Shown piece after piece: positions 7,978-14,745 of a stretch of 50,902 nucleotides of DNA. The DNA is from Chloroflexota bacterium (GTDB lineage Bacteria > Chloroflexota > UBA6077 > FW602-bin22 > JAMCWG01). The position numbers and the translations under genes were made by a program. The stretch spans positions 1 to 50,902 of the forward strand of contig JAMCWG010000023.1 in NCBI GenBank assembly GCA_023475235.1. The letters run 5' to 3'. Position 1 is the first letter of the stretch. Each line of letters begins with the position of its first letter. Below the pieces are notes generated by a model. The model was not told the DNA's origin, ran no database searches, and saw only the letters and a program-made list of their open reading frames with translations.

Positions 7978-8314
7978 TGGTCACCTCCGATCATCGTCGA
8001 CGTAAGCTTGGCCATCTGAGGCTTCGGCCGTCAATAGCATAACGAAATCCCCAAGGAGAATAGTCCCCTGAGGACGGGCTGGCTGGGTAAGGCTGCAAGC
8101 GAAGCGCCTGCAGCAGTGAACTGAGGAGGCTGCCTCGCAACGACTGCGGCAAGTGCGACGAGGAGGCTCAGTCCGAGTCAGGCTACCAGCATTAAGTGCC
8201 AGGGCCTATATTATGCAACGTGGAACGTGATGTCAACCGTGCTGGGGCCACCCTCACGCCGGGCTGGCCTAACGGGCGCACGGGCGTCCATGCTCGTCCC
8301 CACCGGGCCTACTG
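7978..8314. other. Intergenic region with long leader of the lipoprotein gene
   Basis: This region of 337 bases holds the ribosome binding site of the lipoprotein gene, a GAGGAGGCT motif occurring twice (around 8124 and 8160), and the promoter at 8210-8236. A short open frame on the plus strand (8091-8195) contains two Cys pairs (CKRSAC, CGKC) but has no start codon or ribosome binding site, and I do not call it a gene. Confidence 0.5.
8210..8236 (-). promoter_or_regulatory. Promoter candidate for the lipoprotein gene
   Basis: On the minus strand TTGACA (8231-8236) and CATAAT (8210-8215) with a 15-bp spacer that contains CGTTCCAC. The boxes and this spacer motif match the subtilase promoter at 3851-3879, apart from a spacer two bases shorter, which may weaken it or require an activator. 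Confidence 0.5.
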
Positions 8315-9463
8315 CTATCCCTTCGCGTCCGCCTGAGCCGGGATGGTCGCCGCTGGCGTCTCCTGCGGCCTGGGGCGGCGCACGGCGAACAGCATCAGCG
8401 TGGCAACAGCCGCCGCCACCGAGAACGAGACGAAGGCGAACCGGTACGAGCCGGTGACATCGAAGACGTAGCCGGCGAACAACGGCCCGCCGATATTGCC
8501 CACCATTTGCACCGTGTTGGAGAAGCCCTGCACCGCGCCGAAGTGCTTGCGCCCGAAGTATTCTGCCAGGGTCGCCGGCACCTGCGGCACCGAGCCTCCA
8601 TAGGCCATCGCATATATCGGGACATAAAGGAGTACCTCGGTCAGCCCCGTGGCGCGGGACATCACCAGCATCGCGACGCACAGCAGGCCGAGTGTCATTC
8701 CGTTGACTACCCGCTGGTCCATATGGTCTCCCAGCCAGCCAAAGAATATCCGCCCTAGTATGCTGGTTACGGCGATGATCCCCAGTATGCCAGCCGCCAT
8801 CTCCGGACTGAAGCCGAGGTCCTCCAGGAATGGGATGGTGTGCACCGACACGCTGTTGGTTATCATCTGGCGGATGCTGAAGATCGTGGCCAGCAGCCAG
8901 AAGGCCGGCGTGTGCAGGACCTGCCTCGGCTCCAGGCTGACATCGGAACTCACCCGCGAAAGCAGGCCCCTCGCCTGCCGCGGCGGTTCGGCGGCCCGGG
9001 CCTGCAATGGCCCGTCGCCGTCCGGCAACTGTCCGTATTGCTCCGGCCGGTGCCGCATCAGCAGGGCGAGCGGCATCTGTACCACCAGTATGAGAATACC
9101 CGCCCCCAGCATCGTGTTGCGCCACCCATAGTTGGAGATGAACCAGGCCAGCAGGGATACCACCGCGCCGCCCATGCCGAAGCCGGCCATCACGATGCCC
9201 ATCGCCGTGCTGCGCCGCCGGACAAACCAGTTGCCCACCGCGGTGATCGCGCTCTGCGTCGGCCCGAAGCCGAGCCCCACTGCGACGAACAGGGTGTAGA
9301 TGACATAGAACATCAGGAGCGAATGCACCCTGCTCAGCAGGATGAACCCGATGCCCATCAGGGCGATGCCCGCCATCATCAGGCGCCGGGGGCCCCAGCG
9401 GTCGATGAGAATGCCGGAGAACGGCGCGATGAGCCCGCCCTGCAGTCGAGAGAGCGAGAACAC
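8315..9463 (-). CDS. MFS carrier, third tandem copy, lacking helix 1 because of an in-frame TGA
   Basis: The open frame of 382 residues starts inside transmembrane helix 2 (MFSLSRLQGGLIAPFSGIL) compared with its two upstream paralogs, which have GAFSI at that point. Motif A-like IDRWGPRR and the later FFGWLGDHMDQR match the paralogs, as do PATLAEYFGRKHFGAVQGF and the final helices. The missing first 53 codons lie directly upstream in the same frame (9485-9622) and are separated by TGA at 9485-9487, where both paralogs have Trp. The whole gene would be 435 codons. As it stands the product lacks helix 1 and is unlikely to transport. It belongs to the FYGWW group of MFS proteins, close to the oxalate/formate and monocarboxylate families; the substrate is unknown. 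Confidence 0.65.
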   Translation of the reverse strand: MFSLSRLQGGLIAPFSGILIDRWGPRRLMMAGIALMGIGFILLSRVHSLLMFYVIYTLFVAVGLGFGPTQSAITAVGNWFVRRRSTAMGIVMAGFGMGGAVVSLLAWFISNYGWRNTMLGAGILILVVQMPLALLMRHRPEQYGQLPDGDGPLQARAAEPPRQARGLLSRVSSDVSLEPRQVLHTPAFWLLATIFSIRQMITNSVSVHTIPFLEDLGFSPEMAAGILGIIAVTSILGRIFFGWLGDHMDQRVVNGMTLGLLCVAMLVMSRATGLTEVLLYVPIYAMAYGGSVPQVPATLAEYFGRKHFGAVQGFSNTVQMVGNIGGPLFAGYVFDVTGSYRFAFVSFSVAAAVATLMLFAVRRPRPQETPAATIPAQADAKG

Positions 9464-9484
9464 CCCGCTCAGCTCAGCGCGAGA

Positions 9485-9622
9485 TCAATGGAATTCGTCG
9501 ATCAGAGGGTTGAAGTAGGCGCTAAAGCCGTAGTGGATCGCTCCTCCATGAATGGCCAGCGCCACGGCGCCACCGATCACCATCCACCAGCCGTAGAAGA
9601 TCCTGGGCCTGGACAGTCTCAT
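9485..9622 (-). pseudogene. N-terminal fragment of the third MFS carrier, ended by TGA at codon 46
   Basis: The ATG at 9622 overlaps the TGA of the preceding carrier gene as ATGA (9619-9622). The 45 residues start MRLSRPRIFYGWWMV and continue to PLIDEFH, matching MRLPKSNVFYGWWVI...IIDEFGW of the neighbour. After the TGA the same frame reads SRAELSGVFSLSRL, so only one base (TGG to TGA) breaks the gene. Confidence 0.75.
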
Positions 9623-10947
9623 TCGTCCACCCCTCTCGATGTGCTCAGCGGACCGGCCCTTCCCGGGCCACGACTGACGGCTGCCAGCACTGGTCGGTGC
9701 ACCATCCAGCACAGGGGCAGCCCTGCCAGCGTCACGACGGCAAAAGATACGAAGGCGACGAGGTAGCTCTGGCTGACGTCGAAGATGTAGCCGGCCAGGA
9801 TGGGGCCGCTCACATCCCCGAACATCGTCACCGTGCTCGCCGTCCCTTGAATAGTGGCGTACGAGCGGCGGCCAAAGTAATCGGCCACCATCGCGATGGA
9901 CACCGGCACGGTGCCTCCGTAGCCAGTGCCGAAGACCATGATGAACGCGGCCACCCGCTCGGGGGTGCTCGTATCCGAGATAGTCGTCATAATGAGCACG
10001 CCGAGGGCCATCAGGCCGTGGCACAGGGCCAGTATCCAGCGCCGGTCCCAGCGATCGCCCACCCAGCCCCAGAAGAGCCGGCCTATCACGCTGGTCAAGA
10101 CGGTGCCCCCCAGCAGGGCCGATGCTTGCTCCAGCGTATAGCCGCGGTCGACCAGAAATGGGGCCTCGTGTACGGCGATGGCCGAGCTGATCAGATGCCG
10201 GATAGCGAAGATTATGGCCAGGAACCAGAAGGCACTGGTGGCCAGTGCCTGCCGGGGAGTAAAATCGGCCTCCGTATGCGGCGGGGTGGCCGTAGCAGCA
10301 GTATCCGCACCTGGATCACCGGCCGGCGACGCCGGTATGCCGTCGGGCAGGGCGCCGCGCTCCTCGGGCCGGTGGTAGATGAGGCGCGATATTGGGAGCC
10401 CTATGGTCCAGAAGATGAGCCCGACAATGACGGCTGCTGTCCGCCAGCCGAAGGTGGCGATCAGCCAGCCGAGAAGGGGCACCCCCAGGGCGCCACCGAC
10501 ACCGAAGACAGCCATCAAGACCCCAATAGCCATCCCCCGGCGCCGGATGAACCAGTTGTTGACGGCGGCCATAGCCGGCAGGCTGGTGCCAAAGGAGTTG
10601 CCCACGGCCAGACACAGGATGAAGATAAGGTAGAACATCAGCAGGCCGTTGATCCGGGAGATGAGCACGAATCCCAGGCCGATCATCGTGATGCCGATGG
10701 CTATGATGCGCCGGGGACCGAATTTGTCGATGAGCATGCCGGCCACGGGCCCTGCCGCGCCGCTCTCGAAGCGAGCGATGGAGAACGCTCCGGAGAGCGC
10801 GGCCCGGCTCCACCCGAACTCGTCGATGATTGAGGTGAAGAACGCGCCAAAGCCATAGTAGTAAAAGCCGGAGTTCATAGCGCCGACTATGCCGCCGGCG
10901 GCGATAACCCACCAGCCGTAAAAGACGTTCGACTTCGGCAGGCGCAT
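9619..10947 (-). CDS. MFS carrier, second tandem copy
   Basis: An intact 12-helix carrier of 442 residues. It starts MRLPKSNVFYGWWVIAAGG, carries IDKFGPRR after helix 2, a long cytoplasmic loop with Ala/Thr/Pro (about 195-225), and WGWVGDRWDRR in the second half. Strong similarity to the flanking copies along its whole length shows recent tandem duplication. FYGWWIV-type carriers include oxalate/formate antiporters and monocarboxylate permeases; nothing here fixes the substrate. It lies 17 bp after copy 1 and overlaps copy 3 by 4 bp (ATGA), so translation is probably coupled. Confidence 0.85.
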   Translation of the reverse strand: MRLPKSNVFYGWWVIAAGGIVGAMNSGFYYYGFGAFFTSIIDEFGWSRAALSGAFSIARFESGAAGPVAGMLIDKFGPRRIIAIGITMIGLGFVLISRINGLLMFYLIFILCLAVGNSFGTSLPAMAAVNNWFIRRRGMAIGVLMAVFGVGGALGVPLLGWLIATFGWRTAAVIVGLIFWTIGLPISRLIYHRPEERGALPDGIPASPAGDPGADTAATATPPHTEADFTPRQALATSAFWFLAIIFAIRHLISSAIAVHEAPFLVDRGYTLEQASALLGGTVLTSVIGRLFWGWVGDRWDRRWILALCHGLMALGVLIMTTISDTSTPERVAAFIMVFGTGYGGTVPVSIAMVADYFGRRSYATIQGTASTVTMFGDVSGPILAGYIFDVSQSYLVAFVSFAVVTLAGLPLCWMVHRPVLAAVSRGPGRAGPLSTSRGVDE

Positions 10948-10964
10948 CCCACGCTACCCCTGGC

Positions 10965-12338
10965 CTATTGTACCTGAACAGCAGGGGTCCCGCTACCGGC
11001 GCGCGAGCCGCCCGCGGACGGCCGGCGAACGAACCAGAATAGCGGCACGCTGACCAGGGCAACGAGGGCGAAGGACCGGAGGGCGAAGACATAGCTGTGG
11101 CTGACATCGAAGAAATATCCGGCGAGCACAGGCCCAATCACGCTGCCGACCACGCCGATGCCGCTGCACAGCCCCTGAATGGTAGCGTAGTGACGCCGGC
11201 CAAAGTAATCGGCCACCATCGCGATGGACACCGGCACGGTGCCTCCGTAGGCCGGGGCGAAGACCAGGATGAAGACCACCACCAGGCCGAGGCTGTACTG
11301 GTCGGGGATCTCGGTCATGATGAACACTCCCAGCGCCAGCATCACATTGCATATCACCAGCACCCAGCGGCGGTCGCAGCGGTCCCCCATCCAGCCCCAG
11401 AAGACCCGGCCGACAATGCTGGCCCATACCGTGAAGGCCAGCAGGGCCGTGGCTTCCTCCAGCGTATAGCCGCGGTCCACGAGAAACGGCACTTCGTGAA
11501 CGGCCACTGCCGCGCTGACCAGGTTTCGGAGGGCGAAGATGATGGACAGCAGCCAGAACGCTCTGTCGACCAGTGCCTGGCGAGGGGTAAGCTGGGCTTC
11601 GACGTGGCGCGCGGCGCGATTTAAACGGGGGATTGCCGCAGACGGAGGGATCTCCCGCCCGTTCGGCGGAACGGTGTCGCCATCGGGCAGGCAGCCGAGC
11701 TCCTCCGGCCGGTGGCGCATCACTCGCGCTGCCGGAAACCCTACCAGCCAAAAGATGATGCCCGAAGCGATGGCGGCCGCCCGCCAGCCGTACACGGCGA
11801 TGCTCCAGCCGAGGAAGAATGTTCCCAGGCCGCCGCCGATGCCGAACCCTCCCATCAGAATGCCCGCAGCCGTTCCCCGGTGCCTGATGAACCAGTTGCT
11901 GAGGCAGGCCATGAATGGCAGGCTGGTGGTGCCCAACGACGCGCCGACCGACAAGAGGACGAACGTCCCATAGAACATCATCAGGCCGTTGGTCAGGGGG
12001 AGAATCAGGTAGGCGATCCCGATCAGGGAAATGCCCGCCGTGATTATCCGCCTGGGCCCGAGACGGTCGATAAGGATGCCGGCGATGGGGGCTACCAGAC
12101 CGGCTTCGGCCTGGGCGATGGAGAACGCTCCCGACAGCTCTGCCCGGCTCCACTGGAACTCGTTGAGAATTGGGGTGAAGAATGCGCCGAAGCCATAGTA
12201 GTACAGCCCGGAATTGAGGGCGCCGATGGCAGATCCCGCGGCGACAATCCACCAGCCGTAGAAAACGCGTCCCGGCCAGGTGACGGCTGCTTTGATGAAC
12301 ATCGGCGCCCCCGCTCTCGACAAGCGGAGAGCGGTCAC
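10965..12338 (-). CDS. MFS carrier, first tandem copy
   Basis: An intact carrier of up to 457 residues. The frame opens with GTG at 12338, which overlaps the TGA of the aminopeptidase gene (GTGA). The ATG at 12302 (MFIKAAVTWPGRVFYGWW) gives an N-terminus closer to its paralogs and may be the real start. It has LIDRLGPRR after helix 2, HRPEELGCLPDGD in the central loop, and WGWMGDRCDRR in the second half, each matched in the next gene. It is the second gene of a four-gene operon: aminopeptidase, then three carriers. The context suggests uptake or efflux of small carboxylates or amino acid/peptide products, which is only inference. Confidence 0.85.
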   Translation of the reverse strand: MTALRLSRAGAPMFIKAAVTWPGRVFYGWWIVAAGSAIGALNSGLYYYGFGAFFTPILNEFQWSRAELSGAFSIAQAEAGLVAPIAGILIDRLGPRRIITAGISLIGIAYLILPLTNGLMMFYGTFVLLSVGASLGTTSLPFMACLSNWFIRHRGTAAGILMGGFGIGGGLGTFFLGWSIAVYGWRAAAIASGIIFWLVGFPAARVMRHRPEELGCLPDGDTVPPNGREIPPSAAIPRLNRAARHVEAQLTPRQALVDRAFWLLSIIFALRNLVSAAVAVHEVPFLVDRGYTLEEATALLAFTVWASIVGRVFWGWMGDRCDRRWVLVICNVMLALGVFIMTEIPDQYSLGLVVVFILVFAPAYGGTVPVSIAMVADYFGRRHYATIQGLCSGIGVVGSVIGPVLAGYFFDVSHSYVFALRSFALVALVSVPLFWFVRRPSAGGSRAGSGTPAVQVQ

Positions 12339-13834
12339 CGGGGCGTCTCGGCGAAGCCCAGGGTCAAGTCTACCAGGGTGCCCACACCGACGCCGGTGGC
12401 GCCCACGGGCAGGTATGGGCGGGCCTTGTCGATGAAGGCCGGTCCGGCGATGTCAAGATGGGCCCAGGCCACGCCTTCCTTTATGAATGCTTGCAGGAAC
12501 AGCGCCCCGGTGATGGTGCCACCGGCGCGGCCGCCGACGTTCTTGATGTCGGCCACCTCGCTCTTTATGAGGTCCTTGTAGTCCTCCGGCAAGGGCAACT
12601 GCCACAGCCGCTCTCCCGCCACCTTGGCCATATCCCAGACGCGGTCCACCCACGCTTGGGGCGCGCCCATCAGGCCGGAGATATCGTTGCCCAGGGCGAC
12701 GATGCAGGCCCCGGTGAGGGTAGCCAGGTCGACGATGTGCGTGGCCCCCAGGTTCTGGGCGTAGCCCAGCGCATCGGCCAGGATCACCCGCCCCTCAGCG
12801 TCGGTGTTGTCCACCTCCAGGGTCTTGCCGCCGATGGCCCGCAGAACATCTCCGGGCTTGATGGCCCGGCTGCCCGGCATATTCTCCGTGGCCGGGATCA
12901 CGCCAAGGACGTTGACCGCCGGCTTCAGCGCGCCGATGACCCGCATCGCCCCCAGCACGGCGGCCGCGCCGGACATATCGGACTTCATACCTTCCATAGC
13001 GTTGCTGGGCTTCAGGTCGAGGCCGCCGCTGTCGAAGGTGATTCCCTTGCCCACCATAGCCAGGGTCCGGCTATCGCCTAGCGCGCCGCGATGGCGCAGC
13101 ACGATCAGGCGCGGCGGCTCGGCGCTGCCCCGTGATACGCCCAGGAGGGCTTCGGCGCCCAGCTTCTGCAGCTCCTCGGGCCCGAAGACCTCCATCTCCA
13201 GCCCGAATTCCGCTCCCAGGGCTTTCGCTTCATCGGCCAGGTTGCTCGGCGTCATACGGCTGGGGGGCTCATCGATCAGCCGGCGGGCGTAGTTGGCCGC
13301 CTCGCCCACCATACGGCCGATGCGGGCAGCGTCCTCCAACGGGCCGGCGGCAGGCCCGGCAGGGGTAAGGATGGTCAGGCTCTCGGCTTCCGGCGTCTTC
13401 TCGTCGCCGGTCTTGTACTTGTCGTACTGGTACTGGCCGCGAACGAACCCTTCGGCTACACCCCGCACTTCGGCCGCATCGGGCAGGCCGCCGGACAGCA
13501 GGAAAGCAGCGGATGAGGCCGAGTGCCCGGCCAGGCGGCGGGCCGCGGCGGCGGCCACCTGCCGCACGATGGTGGCATCGAAGGCATCTCGCTTGCCGCA
13601 GCCGATGGTGGCCACCCTCGCGGCGGCGATGCGCCCCTCGGCAGGCACCATAGAGGACTGGTAGGCCTTGCCGGAGATATCCTTCCAGCCGGCCATACGG
13701 GCCAATATGCCCCCCAGGCGGCCGTCGAGCGCAGCCAGAGCTCCCTGCGAGAAGTCCTCCCCTTCGAAGATAGGAATTACCAGCACATCCGCGGCCACGT
13801 CGGCCGGCGGCTGCTGAGAGATAGTCACTTCCAT
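12335..13834 (-). CDS. pepA: Leucyl aminopeptidase, M17 family
   Basis: A cytoplasmic, dinuclear metal (Mn/Zn) exopeptidase that releases N-terminal residues and forms hexamers. The N-terminal domain spans about 1-165, and the catalytic domain starts near 180. The M17 signature NTDAEGR is at 343-349. Other conserved segments are VGKGITFDSGGLDLKP (metal-binding Lys/Asp), MKSDMSGAA, and ATLTGA. The chosen start, ATG 13834 (MEVTISQQPP), follows AAGGAGTGACCTT with good spacing; the open frame extends 13 codons further upstream without one. The length of 499 residues is normal. It leads the operon with the three MFS carriers, and its stop overlaps the first of these. Confidence 0.93.
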   Translation of the reverse strand: MEVTISQQPPADVAADVLVIPIFEGEDFSQGALAALDGRLGGILARMAGWKDISGKAYQSSMVPAEGRIAAARVATIGCGKRDAFDATIVRQVAAAAARRLAGHSASSAAFLLSGGLPDAAEVRGVAEGFVRGQYQYDKYKTGDEKTPEAESLTILTPAGPAAGPLEDAARIGRMVGEAANYARRLIDEPPSRMTPSNLADEAKALGAEFGLEMEVFGPEELQKLGAEALLGVSRGSAEPPRLIVLRHRGALGDSRTLAMVGKGITFDSGGLDLKPSNAMEGMKSDMSGAAAVLGAMRVIGALKPAVNVLGVIPATENMPGSRAIKPGDVLRAIGGKTLEVDNTDAEGRVILADALGYAQNLGATHIVDLATLTGACIVALGNDISGLMGAPQAWVDRVWDMAKVAGERLWQLPLPEDYKDLIKSEVADIKNVGGRAGGTITGALFLQAFIKEGVAWAHLDIAGPAFIDKARPYLPVGATGVGVGTLVDLTLGFAETPR

Positions 13835-13938
13835 AAGGTCACTCCTTTTCGAGGTTCTCCCGGCGCCCAACATCGAATGATTGACGAATCCATGGAGTGT
13901 GCTCAGGGCGTATCCGGCATACTGAAAGAGTCACCGTC

Positions 13939-13947
13939 ATAATAGCA
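13939..13947 (-). promoter_or_regulatory. Extended -10 candidate for the aminopeptidase operon
   Basis: On the minus strand TGCTATTAT (extended -10 with TATTAT at 13939-13944), about 105 nt before the start codon. No good -35 box is visible. It lies only 30 bp from the insertion element. Confidence 0.35.
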
Positions 13948-13976
13948 TCTAGGGCAAAGAAAGGGAATATGGCTGC

Positions 13977-13986
13977 TCGCTCCGTC
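13977..13986 (+). repeat. Target site duplication, left copy
   Basis: TCGCTCCGTC directly abuts the left terminal repeat of the insertion element; the identical ten bases follow its right end at 14598-14607. Confidence 0.85.
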
Positions 13987-14597
13987 CAGGGCTTATGAGT
14001 TCTGGGAGCAGTTGCCCGTGAGCAGGGCAACGGCCTGATCTGGGTGACTACTGTGGTAGCGCAGAGGTCGGGCAATTGGCCGGCAACCGACCTGGTGCAG
14101 GAGACTGACGGCAAGGTCGCGCAGTATGGCCATAACCGGAGGGCCGTTGCCCAGATGGATCAAGCTGTGGTCTTCACTCAGGGTGACACCTTTTACACAG
14201 TGCAGGCCGTTCTCGATCTGCCAGTGCCCCCTCTTTAGGACCAACAGCCGGGATGCGTCGGCAATCTCTGGTGGCAGACTGGTGATGCCATAGTTGGTTG
14301 GAAAGGACTGCCGCTACCGCCAGAGCGAGGATGGCTGGCAAGGGAAAGCGAGCGCCTTGGCGACGACGAGGATCAGGCACAGTGGCGAAGGCAGCGAGCA
14401 GAGCCTCAGGCGAGACAATCAGTGGGGCGGAAGGTGCGGTCGTGGTCTCCGACGGCATTGCCGGAGCAGGACATCGGACAGTATACTGCATCACGTTCTC
14501 TTTGGTTGGTGGTTCGCTTCAGCACGAACATCCTACCAACTCTCTGCGTCAATAGGAGAGCCTTCTGTACCTTACCTCTGAGAACGCATAAGCCCTG
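13987..14597 (-). mobile_element. Internally deleted ISAs1-like insertion sequence
   Basis: The ends are imperfect inverted repeats of 22 bp (13987-14008 and 14576-14597, 19 matches), each beginning CAGGGCTTATG, flanked by a 10-bp direct duplication of target. Only 611 bp remain, about half the usual 1.2-1.5 kb of the family. Inside are the N-terminal and C-terminal parts of an ISAs1-type transposase, joined out of frame near 14298. The intact termini and target duplication show it inserted by transposition. It either moved as a non-autonomous form using a transposase in trans or was deleted afterwards. It separates the aminopeptidase operon from the FAD/Fe-S oxidoreductase. Confidence 0.85.
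13993..14494 (-). pseudogene. ISAs1-family transposase remnant
   Basis: The N-terminal part (from ATG 14494) contains LLAAFATVPDPRRRQGARFP and LPAILALAVAAVLSN, typical of the start of the family. The C-terminal part, in another frame, reads YGITSLPPEIADASRLL, then RGHWQIENGLHCVKGVTLSE and GNGPPVMAILRDLA, ending TAG-side at 13993. The catalytic DDE core between them, about 200 residues or more, is missing. Only fragments could be made, so there is no transposase activity. Confidence 0.85.
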
Positions 14598-14607
14598 TCG
14601 CTCCGTC
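14598..14607 (+). repeat. Target site duplication, right copy
   Basis: TCGCTCCGTC, identical to 13977-13986. The duplicated bases end 12 bp before the -35 box of the next promoter. Confidence 0.85.
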
Positions 14608-14619
14608 GCTTTCTTATGC

Positions 14620-14649
14620 TTGACATACCCTGCGGGGGTACGGTATACT
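14620..14649 (+). promoter_or_regulatory. Strong sigma-70-type promoter for the FAD/Fe-S oxidoreductase
   Basis: TTGACA (14620-14625), 18-bp spacer, TATACT (14644-14649), about 96 nt before the start codon. The spacer is filled by an inverted repeat that could be an operator. Confidence 0.75.
14625..14646 (+). promoter_or_regulatory. CsoR/CstR-like operator candidate in the promoter spacer
   Basis: The sequence ATACCCTGCGGGGGTACGG contains TACCC and GGGTA as arms of an inverted repeat (14626-14630/14636-14640). This resembles the TACCC-N4-GGGGTA sites bound by CsoR-family repressors that sense Cu(I) or sulfane sulfur. It lies between -35 and -10, where a repressor would block RNA polymerase. 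The link to that family is by pattern only; no csoR-like gene is in the window. Confidence 0.4.
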
Positions 14650-14745
14650 ACGGATGGCCCTGGGAAGAGTTAATGGGCTCGATGGGTTCGAGGCTATACA
14701 GGCAATGGAGTGCCACTCTTTGTTTGAAGGAGTCTCTGTTTAGAA

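Noticed and set aside
8091-8195. Cys-rich short frame (CKRSAC, CGKC) on the plus strand
   Set aside because: No start codon, no ribosome binding site, and it lies within the leader of a minus-strand gene.
9485-9487. Reassignment of TGA to Trp in this genome
   Set aside because: TGA ends several well-conserved genes at the expected position (aminopeptidase, cheW, fliO), and Trp is encoded by TGG throughout.
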